Below, one piece after another: positions 5,658-11,428 of a stretch of DNA of 11,922 nt. Source of the DNA: Thermoflexales bacterium. Its GTDB lineage: Bacteria > Chloroflexota > Anaerolineae > B4-G1 > SLSP01. The notes beneath the pieces are model-generated. The model was not told the origin of the DNA. It saw nothing but the letters and a program-made list of their open reading frames with translations, and ran no database searches. The position numbers and the translations under genes were made by a program. Where the stretch lies: the NCBI GenBank assembly GCA_007130345.1, contig SLSP01000265.1:1-11922 (forward strand). The letters run 5' to 3'. Position 1 is the stretch's first letter. Each line of letters opens with the position of its first letter.

Positions 5658-6887
5658 CTATCCGGGTAATAATGTCCGCAACCACGGCCCAACCCGTTTC
5701 CACCACGGCGTGCGCAGACTGCGCCAGCCCCCTCCTCTGCCACTATCCTCCCACATCGGCATCCATTCCACCAGGCCCACCGCCACAGCCGCCCCGGGAT
5801 TGCTGACCTGTTCTGCCAGCCCGGAAAGGTTCTTGGGATTGCCTATCTGTACCGGCAAGCTGAACAAATCGCGGGTCAGTTCGCGCAGGCCGGGTAATTG
5901 CGCTGTGCCTCCGCACAGCACCAGGCCGGCCGGCAACAGCCCATCATAACCGGAGCGCTTGATCTCTTGCTGGATGCTTTCCAAAAGCTCCTCACACCGC
6001 GCCTGGACGATTTCTGCCAGCTTCCAGCGCGGCACCACCACCGGGCTGCTTTCGCCATAAGGCGAGATGGTGAACCGCTCGTCCTCGGCGACTTGCGCCG
6101 CGACGGCGTGCCCGTGGCGCAGCTTCACGCGCTCCGCCACCTCCGGCGGCAACCGCAGGCCGATGGCGATGTCGTTGGTGATGTACTCACCCCCCATCGA
6201 GAGGGAGCGCGTGTGCCACACCGATCCCTCGATGAAGATGGCGATGTCGGTGGTGCCCTCGCCGATATCGACGAGCACCACGCCCATCTCCCTCTCCGTC
6301 TTTGAGAGTACCGCCTGGCCTGCCGCCAGACCCGTCAGCACCATCTCGCTGACTTCCAGGCCGGCGCCACGCACGCACTTGGAGAGGTTCTGTATCGCCG
6401 TGCTTGACCCCATCACCACATGCGCCTCCACTTCCAGGCGGAAGCCGTGCATCCCCAGGGGGTCGCGCACGCCCACCTGCCCATCGACGGTGTAGGTGCG
6501 CGGCAAGATATGGATAAGTTCTTGATTTTGCGGCAGCACGATGGCTCCCGCCGCCTCCAGCGCCCGGTCGATGTCGTCGGGCATAATGCCCCGGTCGCGG
6601 CGGGCGACGCCCACCACGCCCTGGCTGTTGCGCGAGGTAACGTGCGATCCGGTGATGCCGATGTAGGCGCGTTCAATTTGATAGCCGGAACTCTGCTCCG
6701 CCCGTTCCACGGCTTCGGCGATGGCGGCGGTGGCTTCGGTCACATTGACCACGACGCCCTTCTTGATGCCGCGTGCCGGTACCTGGCCCACGCCCACGAT
6801 GCGCGTGCCCTCTCCCTCGGTGATCTCGCCCACCAGCACCAAGACGCGATGACTTCCAATATCAATGCCTACGACTGATCGCTCCAC
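5658..6887 (-). CDS. ftsA: Cell division protein FtsA
   Basis: The actin-like ATPase that tethers FtsZ filaments to the membrane and recruits later division proteins. It has 409 residues, the usual length. The phosphate-1 motif VVGIDIGSHRVLVLVGE is at 5-21, followed by the 1C (SHS2) subdomain. The phosphate-2 motif VVLVDIGEGTTDIA is at 203-216, and the adenosine motif region LCGGTAQLPGL at about 324-334. The last 15 residues, WWKRVGPWLRTLLPG, form an amphipathic basic helix typical of the FtsA membrane-targeting sequence. The GTG at 6887 was chosen because AAGGGGGTG lies just upstream. It sits 45 nt after ftsQ and 22 nt before ftsZ. Confidence 0.96.
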   Translation of the reverse strand: MERSVVGIDIGSHRVLVLVGEITEGEGTRIVGVGQVPARGIKKGVVVNVTEATAAIAEAVERAEQSSGYQIERAYIGITGSHVTSRNSQGVVGVARRDRGIMPDDIDRALEAAGAIVLPQNQELIHILPRTYTVDGQVGVRDPLGMHGFRLEVEAHVVMGSSTAIQNLSKCVRGAGLEVSEMVLTGLAAGQAVLSKTEREMGVVLVDIGEGTTDIAIFIEGSVWHTRSLSMGGEYITNDIAIGLRLPPEVAERVKLRHGHAVAAQVAEDERFTISPYGESSPVVVPRWKLAEIVQARCEELLESIQQEIKRSGYDGLLPAGLVLCGGTAQLPGLRELTRDLFSLPVQIGNPKNLSGLAEQVSNPGAAVAVGLVEWMPMWEDSGRGGGWRSLRTPWWKRVGPWLRTLLPG

Positions 6888-6932
6888 TCAGCACCCCCTT
6901 TGCCCATCCGCCGGACTTGCGTTGTCACATCC

Positions 6933-7742
6933 TTACCATGTCCGCTCTAATGAGTACGTTGGCCCGCCGGGAAAACGCACGTCAATCGTCCACGGGAAGA
7001 TGTTTTTCGCTTCCAAATGCGCGACTAACGCCAGGTACATTTCCCAACGCGGCTGCATATCCTCTCCCACGCCGAAGGCCACCCGGCGGCCCTCGGTATC
7101 CGACCACACGAGGCCCCGTTCAGGATTATACTCCAATTCATCTACGGGAACACCTATCGCGCCTAACGCCTGGATGCCCTGGAACACGGCCAAGCGTCGC
7201 CGGAATGTTAGCTGATCGGGCAATGGCCCCTCGATCTGGGGCAAATCCGGGCGCGTTTCATAGGCCGGGAACACCAGGCCCTCGGCGTCGATCCAGTACA
7301 TCTGCCCTTCTGTGATCCAGATCAGCACCGGCTGCCGCTCCTCGACATAGATGGTACACTCCGCCGGGAATCGCTGGCACGTCACCTCTGTCGCAGTCAG
7401 GCCCACAAACCGCTCCGACAGCAATTCCGCCGTAGCCGATTCCCGCAGGAGCAGCCCGTGAACATCCAGTAATTCGGAGACCAGCGCGATGTCTCGCGCC
7501 AACGCGGCTGAGGATATGCCGGCAACGTGCAATCGGTTAGGCGTCACGTACCAATCGTCATCCATCGTCAGCCACCCGAAAAAGCTACCCACCAGGGCGA
7601 CCGCCAGGACGGCCACCACGACCAGCTTCCACGGGATGCGCACAGACTGTCGTCGCCGCCGGCGTCGCCGCACCCGCGATGTGGGCGGGGCTTGTGCCCC
7701 TAGCAGGGCTGCCGTGCGATGATAGGGTTGTTTGCGTCCCAT
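6933..7742 (-). CDS. ftsQ: Cell division protein FtsQ/DivIB
   Basis: A single-pass membrane protein of the divisome, 269 residues. A cytosolic Arg-rich segment (23-31, one R run of seven) precedes one transmembrane helix (about 38-58). A POTRA-like domain follows, starting around YVTPNRLHVAGISSAALARD and including VEERQPVLIWITEGQMYWID, then the FtsQ beta-domain with DLPQIEGP. The ATG at 7742 was chosen because AAGGAGG lies 5 nt upstream; an upstream in-frame start at 7799 would overlap ddl and has no such support. It follows ddl after 19 nt. Sequence conservation in this family is low, so the call rests on topology, the POTRA features and its place between ddl and ftsA. Confidence 0.92.
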   Translation of the reverse strand: MGRKQPYHRTAALLGAQAPPTSRVRRRRRRRQSVRIPWKLVVVAVLAVALVGSFFGWLTMDDDWYVTPNRLHVAGISSAALARDIALVSELLDVHGLLLRESATAELLSERFVGLTATEVTCQRFPAECTIYVEERQPVLIWITEGQMYWIDAEGLVFPAYETRPDLPQIEGPLPDQLTFRRRLAVFQGIQALGAIGVPVDELEYNPERGLVWSDTEGRRVAFGVGEDMQPRWEMYLALVAHLEAKNIFPWTIDVRFPGGPTYSLERTW

Positions 7743-7761
7743 AGCCGCCTCCTTCCAGCGA

Positions 7762-8913
7762 TTATTCGCGCGCCCGGAAGACCCGTTCCGAGCGGGCATT
7801 CTCCGCGTGCCGCTCCAGCGCCAAATCGATGAGCCAATCCAGCAAGCGGCGGTACGGCACGCCCGACGCTTCCCACAGCTTGGGGTACATGCTGATAGGC
7901 GTGAAGCCGGGGATGGTGTTGATCTCGTTCAAGTAAATCTCGCCGGTATCGCGCCGCACCAGAAAATCCACCCGCGCCATCCCCGCCCCATCGATGGCGC
8001 GGTACGCCGCCACCGCCATCTCCTGGATGCGCGCGGTCTGCGCCGCATCCAACGGCGCGGGAATCAGCAACCCGGAAGCATCCTCGCCCGCGTCCAGATA
8101 CTTGGCGTAGTAGTCGTAGAACTCGCGGCTCGGCATGATCTCGCCGGGCACGGAGGCGGTCGGGGCCTCGTTGCCCAGGACACTCACCTCGATTTCGCGC
8201 GCGTTGGGCACGGCCCACTCCGCCAGGATGCGGCGGTCGTATCGCGCGGCCTCGTCCAGCCCGGCGCGCGCCTCGGCGCGGTCGCGGCACTTGGAGATGC
8301 CCACGCTCGATCCCAGATTCGCCGGTTTGGTGAAGACGGGGTAGCCGAACTGGCTCTCGATCTCGTCCAGCAGCGCCTCCGGTTCCGCGTGCCACTGTCG
8401 CCGCGTCGTCCACACGTATTTTCCCACAGGCAAGCCCCGCGATTTACACACATCCTTGAAGACAATCTTGTCCATCGCCACCGCCGAACTGAGCACGCCC
8501 GCGCCCACATAGGGCACATGCGCCAGTTCCAGCAGCCCTTGCACCGTGCCATCCTCGCCGAAGGTGCCGTGGAGCACAGGGAAAACCACGTCCACCCGCG
8601 AGAGGGCCGCCAGGGTGCTCTCGCCGCCGACCTCGCGCGGGGCGGGGATCGCTTCGGTATCGGCCCACAGCCCGCGCTTGCCGGGATCGGGGAAGATAGT
8701 GGCGAGCCGCGTGCCGGTCAAATCCTCTTGAGCCAACGCCCGCAACGGGTCCGCGCCGACGATCCACGTCCCCTGCCGCGTGATGCCCACAGGGATGACC
8801 TCGTACTTTTGCGGATCGAGGGCGTTCATCACCGAGCGCGCCGACATCATGCTCACCTCGTGTTCGCCCGACCGCCCGCCAAAGATGACGGCAACTTTCA
8901 AACGCGATGTCAT
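7762..8913 (-). CDS. ddl: D-alanine--D-alanine ligase
   Basis: An ATP-grasp ligase that makes the D-Ala-D-Ala dipeptide for peptidoglycan, 383 residues. The N-terminal substrate motif VAVIFGGRSGEHEVSMMSA is followed by FPVLHGTFGEDGTVQGLLE, AMDKIVFKDVCK and the ATP-grasp lid FTKPANLGSSVGISK. Metal and substrate residues lie in LNEINTIPGFTPISMYPKLW. The omega-loop reads EFYDYYAKY, with the Tyr typical of enzymes that make D-Ala-D-Ala rather than D-Ala-D-lactate, so vancomycin-type resistance is not suggested. The ATG at 8913 has only a weak GAGAG upstream; an in-frame GTG at 8925 abuts the stop codon of the preceding small gene and would add four residues. ftsQ follows after 19 nt. Confidence 0.95.
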   Translation of the reverse strand: MTSRLKVAVIFGGRSGEHEVSMMSARSVMNALDPQKYEVIPVGITRQGTWIVGADPLRALAQEDLTGTRLATIFPDPGKRGLWADTEAIPAPREVGGESTLAALSRVDVVFPVLHGTFGEDGTVQGLLELAHVPYVGAGVLSSAVAMDKIVFKDVCKSRGLPVGKYVWTTRRQWHAEPEALLDEIESQFGYPVFTKPANLGSSVGISKCRDRAEARAGLDEAARYDRRILAEWAVPNAREIEVSVLGNEAPTASVPGEIMPSREFYDYYAKYLDAGEDASGLLIPAPLDAAQTARIQEMAVAAYRAIDGAGMARVDFLVRRDTGEIYLNEINTIPGFTPISMYPKLWEASGVPYRRLLDWLIDLALERHAENARSERVFRARE

Positions 8914-8925
8914 AGATTCTCTCAC

Positions 8926-9198
8926 TTATGCCGTGTTATCCTGCGGCGCGATAGCGTGTAGCACTTGCTCAAACTCGGCCAGCGAGGACACCAAAATCGC
9001 CTGACGATGAAGGTCATTGAGCATATCCAGATCGGCCACTTGATTGACGCTATCGACCAGGGTCTCCGGCGCAGTTGAAAAACGTGTTTCCAAGACGTTG
9101 ATGATGCTCTGTTGTAATCCTTGTTGCAACCCTTCCTGCAACCCTTGCCGCAAACCCTTCTCTATTCCGAATCGTTCCGCGCTGAGTACATAAGACAT
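8926..9198 (-). CDS. Stand-alone copy of the Rpn C-terminal domain (RpnS-like)
   Basis: A 90-residue ORF nearly identical to the C-terminus of the preceding rpn gene. It begins MSYVLSAERFGIEKG, has five 4-residue units (GIEK GLRQ GLQE GLQQ GLQQ) against eleven in the parent, then IINVLETRFSTAPE and DMLNDLHRQAILVSSLAEFE. It ends APQDNTA where the parent ends AQSG, because of a one-base indel. Its ATG at 9198 lacks the GAGGAGGAG of the parental internal start and has only AAGGG at 8 nt. It lies 21 nt after the rpn stop and its TAA abuts a possible GTG start of ddl. In Rpn systems the separately made C-terminal domain dimerises and blocks the toxin, so this may be a freed antitoxin gene. It could instead be a non-functional remnant, but the frame is intact. 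Confidence 0.75.
   Translation of the reverse strand: MSYVLSAERFGIEKGLRQGLQEGLQQGLQQSIINVLETRFSTAPETLVDSVNQVADLDMLNDLHRQAILVSSLAEFEQVLHAIAPQDNTA
9108..9155. repeat. 12-bp tandem repeat, 4 units, in the duplicated copy
   Basis: Four degenerate 12-bp units (consensus on the plus strand CTTGTTGCAACC) encode GLxQ/GLxE-type repeats of the stand-alone C-terminal ORF. The parental array at 9393-9512 has ten. Confidence 0.85.
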
Positions 9199-9219
9199 GT
9201 GCGTTACCCTTATGCCGCG

Positions 9220-9555
9220 TTATCCCGACTGCGCGATAGCGTGTAGCACTTGCTCAAACTCGGCCAGCGAGGACACCAAAATCGCTTGACGATGAAGGTC
9301 ATTGAGCATATCTAGATCGGCTACTTGATTGACACGTTTGACAAGTTTCTCCGGCGCAGTTGAAAAACGAGTTTCCAAGACGTTGATGATGCCCTGCTGT
9401 AATCCTTGTTGTAGTCCTTGTTGTAGTCCTTGTTGTAGTCCTTGTTGCAGTCCTTTTTGTAACCCTTTTTCCAACCCCTCTTGCAACCCTTCCTGTAACC
9501 CTTGCCGCAAACCCTTCTCTATTCCGAATCGTTCCGCGCTGAGTACGTAAGACAT
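9220..9555 (-). CDS. Predicted internal product RpnS (C-terminal domain of the Rpn nuclease)
   Basis: Inside rpn and in the same frame, ATG 9555 (codon 239) is preceded by GAGGAGGAG, giving a strong Shine-Dalgarno site at about 6 nt. The resulting protein has 111 residues: MSYVLSAERF, eleven 4-residue repeats, then the conserved C-terminal region. Separate translation of a C-terminal RpnS that neutralises full-length RpnL is established for E. coli Rpn proteins, whose RpnS also carries a variable number of 4-residue repeats. Here the repeats, the internal start and its ribosome-binding site are seen directly; expression and antitoxin function are inferred. Confidence 0.65.
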   Translation of the reverse strand: MSYVLSAERFGIEKGLRQGLQEGLQEGLEKGLQKGLQQGLQQGLQQGLQQGLQQGIINVLETRFSTAPEKLVKRVNQVADLDMLNDLHRQAILVSSLAEFEQVLHAIAQSG

Positions 9556-10269
9556 GTGCATCTCCTCCTCGTATGCTTGGACTTCTTGCCATAAGGCCTG
9601 TTCCAGTTCCACAGGCAAGGCCATCAGCCATTCGATAAAGCGCAGTAATTCCAAGATCGTTGGCCGGGTATAGCCGTGTTCGTACAGGCGACGGATCAAG
9701 GCCCAGCGCTGCGCCTTGCGATCTAACATATCCCCGCGCGTGGCCTGCGCCTGAAGATGCGCCATCAGCATCACGGCGAAGGGATTGTCGCTCTCTTCGA
9801 GTATAGCCCAAGTTTGCAGGTAATCTAGCAGCTTGATCAGCGGAAACTCGAAGTGTAACCGGCAGCCCCAGCGGTGATAGCTGAAGTGGGAGGGCCGCCA
9901 GCCGGGATTCTCGTCGCCTAATACGGCCAGGCTCACCACGTCGCGGTTATAGCGGTCGAAGATCCGGTAGTGGTAGGTGTACATGCGCCGTGCAAACCCC
10001 GGATCGACCTGCCCTTGCACCTCGACGTGTACGAGCAGCCACGCTTCTGCGCCGCCATCGAGCCATACTTTCACCAGCTTGTCCGCCATGCGCCGCCCCA
10101 TCTCGGCGTCGCGCACGATCTGTTGTAGCTCTTTGTCCAGAAACTCGTGTGGCCGCGACCAATCAACGCCCGCGTAGACCTCCGGGAAACACAATGCCAG
10201 GAATTCGGGAAAATACAACTCCAGGGCTTCCTTCCACGGGCTGTCATAATCCATGCCGGTTTCAGGCAT
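9220..10269 (-). CDS. Rpn-family PD-(D/E)XK nuclease, full length (RpnL)
   Basis: A 349-residue member of the Rpn / DUF4351-associated family, often named recombination-promoting nuclease or putative transposase. The nuclease core has D63 in ADKLVKVWL and E83-x-Q85 in LLVHVEVQGQ, matching the D...ExQ pattern of this PD-(D/E)XK group, followed by FARRMYTYHYRIFDRYNR. Family-typical segments SDNPFAVMLMAHL and LELLRFIEWLMALP come next, then YEEEMHMSYVL. From 249 to 292 there are eleven 4-residue repeats, then a conserved C-terminus. ATG 10269 has GGAGGAG 7 nt upstream, inside murB codons, and overlaps the murB stop by 8 nt; an in-frame start at 10293 lacks such support. Likely role: a DNA-cutting toxin in phage defence, kept in check by its own internal RpnS product. 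Confidence 0.85.
   Translation of the reverse strand: MPETGMDYDSPWKEALELYFPEFLALCFPEVYAGVDWSRPHEFLDKELQQIVRDAEMGRRMADKLVKVWLDGGAEAWLLVHVEVQGQVDPGFARRMYTYHYRIFDRYNRDVVSLAVLGDENPGWRPSHFSYHRWGCRLHFEFPLIKLLDYLQTWAILEESDNPFAVMLMAHLQAQATRGDMLDRKAQRWALIRRLYEHGYTRPTILELLRFIEWLMALPVELEQALWQEVQAYEEEMHMSYVLSAERFGIEKGLRQGLQEGLQEGLEKGLQKGLQQGLQQGLQQGLQQGLQQGIINVLETRFSTAPEKLVKRVNQVADLDMLNDLHRQAILVSSLAEFEQVLHAIAQSG
9393..9512. repeat. 12-bp tandem repeat (minisatellite) in rpn
   Basis: Ten consecutive 12-bp units; three adjacent ones (9405-9440) are identical (CTTGTTGTAGTC) and neighbours diverge gradually. Each unit encodes one GLQQ/GLQE-type block of the C-terminal helix, so unit gain or loss keeps the frame. 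The identical core suggests recent expansion by slippage or unequal recombination. Confidence 0.9.
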
Positions 10270-11188
10270 AGGGTATCTCCTCCACGATTTCAATCTCCGG
10301 TTCCAGGGGCACGCCGAACTGCCGCACGACTGTCTCCTGCGCCAATGTTATCAGCGCCAAATACCCCTCTGCTGTGCCGTTCCCCTCATTGATGAAGAAG
10401 TTCGCGTGCTGCTCGGAGATCACGAAGCCGCCTGACCGCGCCCCCTTCAGCCCGGCGGCCTCGATGAGCCGTCCGGCGTAGTCGCCCGGCGGATTTTTGA
10501 ACGTGGAGCCGAGGGTTTTGCCCGGCGGCTGCGTGCGCTGGCGGCGCGCGGTGTACTCGGCGGCTTTGTCCGCCAGCCGCTGCGGATCGCGGGGCTTGAG
10601 TTGGAACGTCGCGTCTAATATCACCCACTGCGCCATCGCGCCCTTGAGCCTGCTATACCGGTATGCAAACCCGAACCACGCCGGGGCCACGTCCAATACC
10701 TCGCCCTGGGGATTGAGCACCGTCGCGGCGACCAATGAACCGGCGATCTCTCCGCCGAAGGCCCCGGCGTTGTTGACCACCGCCCCGCCCACGCTCCCCG
10801 GCAGGCCCACCGCCCAGGTCAGCCCGCCCAGGCCGCGCTGCACGGACTCGCGGGCCACGCGCGCCATCCCCGCGCCAGCTTCGACGTGGACGCGGTGCTC
10901 CGCATCGAAGGCGACGGCGCACGCACGGTGGAGCACCACCAGGCCGCGCAGCCCCGCGTCGGGCAGCAGCACGTTGGTCAGCCCGCCGAAGACGCGCCAG
11001 GGCACGTCCAGTTCGCGGGCGGCCTGGATACAGGCGATCACGTCGTCGCGGCTGCGCGCCACCACCAGCAGCTCGGCGGGGCCGCCGACGCCCACGCCCG
11101 CGTAGGGCGCGAGGGGCGCGTCCCGCGTGACACGCTCGCCCAGGCGTTGGGCCAGCGCTGCGATCTGCTCCTGCCGCGCAACGTTCAT
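10262..11188 (-). CDS. murB: UDP-N-acetylenolpyruvoylglucosamine reductase MurB
   Basis: An FAD flavoenzyme that reduces UDP-GlcNAc-enolpyruvate to UDP-MurNAc with NADPH. The 308 residues match the shorter MurB type. The FAD domain includes YAGVGVGGPAELLVVARS (29-46), FGGLTNVLLPDAGLRG (67-82, where most relatives have GGGSN) and WAVGLPGSVGGAVVNNAGAFG. Catalytic candidates are R177 in AYRYSRLK, S228 in GSTFKNP and E298 near LEPEIEIV. The ATG at 11188 lies 7 nt after the stop of the 53-residue ORF; its own ribosome-binding site is weak, which suggests translational coupling. The 3' end encodes the Shine-Dalgarno site of the overlapping rpn gene. Confidence 0.95.
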   Translation of the reverse strand: MNVARQEQIAALAQRLGERVTRDAPLAPYAGVGVGGPAELLVVARSRDDVIACIQAARELDVPWRVFGGLTNVLLPDAGLRGLVVLHRACAVAFDAEHRVHVEAGAGMARVARESVQRGLGGLTWAVGLPGSVGGAVVNNAGAFGGEIAGSLVAATVLNPQGEVLDVAPAWFGFAYRYSRLKGAMAQWVILDATFQLKPRDPQRLADKAAEYTARRQRTQPPGKTLGSTFKNPPGDYAGRLIEAAGLKGARSGGFVISEQHANFFINEGNGTAEGYLALITLAQETVVRQFGVPLEPEIEIVEEIPYA

Positions 11189-11195
11189 CGCCGGA

Positions 11196-11357
11196 TTACT
11201 GCCCCGACTTCCCGCGCCGAGGTTGGCGCTGCTCTTTTTGCACCAACCGCATCTTGCAAATCAGCGCCTCGGAGCGGTACGCGCGATACCGCGCGCGCTT
11301 CCGCCCCTCGAACCCGCATCCCGTCAGCCTGCCAAACCACTGCGTTAAACGTGACAT
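11196..11357 (-). CDS. Small basic protein between murC and murB (unrecognised)
   Basis: A 53-codon frame from ATG 11357 to TAA, preceded by TAGGAGG at 5 nt, one of the best ribosome-binding sites in the window. The product starts MSRLTQWFGRLTGCGFEGRK and continues with ARYRAYRSEALICK before an Arg/Gln-rich tail. It has 11 Arg and 4 Lys against 3 Glu, two Cys and no transmembrane helix. I do not recognise a family. It lies 7 nt before murB and 71 nt after murC, so it is probably co-transcribed and may couple translation into murB. The strong start and clean fit in the gap support a real gene; function is unknown. Confidence 0.6.
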   Translation of the reverse strand: MSRLTQWFGRLTGCGFEGRKRARYRAYRSEALICKMRLVQKEQRQPRRGKSGQ

Positions 11358-11374
11358 ACTATCCTCCTACAAAG

Positions 11375-11403
11375 ATAACACACCATCAAACGTCATGCGT
11401 CAA
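11375..11403 (-). promoter_or_regulatory. Internal dcw promoter candidate in the murC-murB gap
   Basis: On the minus strand, TTGACG (11398-11403) is followed after 17 nt by TGTTAT (11375-11380). Predicted transcription would begin just before the TAGGAGG of the 53-residue ORF. The -35 matches 5 of 6 and the -10 4 of 6 consensus bases. It could drive murB, rpn, ddl and the fts genes independently of the upstream mur genes. Confidence 0.45.
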
Positions 11404-11425
11404 ACGTTAAAACTTCTTGACGTTT
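11386..11425. repeat. Three copies of a TCAAACGT / TGACGTTT motif around the promoter
   Basis: On the plus strand, TCAAACGT occurs at 11386-11393 and 11400-11407 (14 nt apart), and TGACGTTT at 11418-11425 in inverted orientation. The last is the exact complement of AAACGTCA at 11388-11395, so an 8-bp hairpin is also possible. The copies overlap the -35 box and spacer of the promoter candidate, which would suit an operator. Confidence 0.5.
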
Positions 11426-11428
11426 CAC

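Larger units (their letters stand above)
8925..9202. repeat. Direct repeat, copy 1 (duplicated 3' end of rpn)
   Basis: These 278 bases repeat 9209-9559 (351 bases) in the same orientation with few substitutions. The length difference of 73 is explained by six missing 12-bp units and one single-base indel near the stop codon. The repeat runs from just after the rpn stop to the GCACATG at the internal rpn start, so it captures exactly the C-terminal domain. Confidence 0.9.
9209..9559. repeat. Direct repeat, copy 2 (parental 3' end of rpn)
   Basis: The partner of 8925-9202. It spans from just after the rpn stop codon to the GCAC before the internal ATG. Confidence 0.9.

Noticed and set aside
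5636..5743. A longer FtsZ start at 5743
   Set aside because: It would overlap the ftsA end, including its membrane-targeting helix codons, and adds a Gly/Arg-rich stretch unlike FtsZ; the starts at 5635 and 5584 have strong ribosome-binding sites.
8135..8344. Possible vancomycin-type D-Ala-D-lactate ligase instead of Ddl
   Set aside because: The omega loop reads EFYDYYAKY with the Tyr of D-Ala-D-Ala enzymes, and the gene lies in a normal dcw cluster.
7732..8961. A 409-codon plus-strand frame opposite ddl and the ftsQ start
   Set aside because: It is the antisense of a highly conserved gene; composition is His/Arg/Pro-rich with no family resemblance, as expected in GC-rich DNA.
9393..9512. 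Short regularly spaced repeats that might suggest a CRISPR-like array
   Set aside because: The 12-bp units are contiguous with no spacers and encode 4-residue blocks in the rpn frame, so they are a coding minisatellite.
10270..10293. A longer rpn start at 10293
   Set aside because: It lies inside murB without a Shine-Dalgarno site, while ATG 10269 has GGAGGAG at 7 nt and a family-like N-terminus follows.
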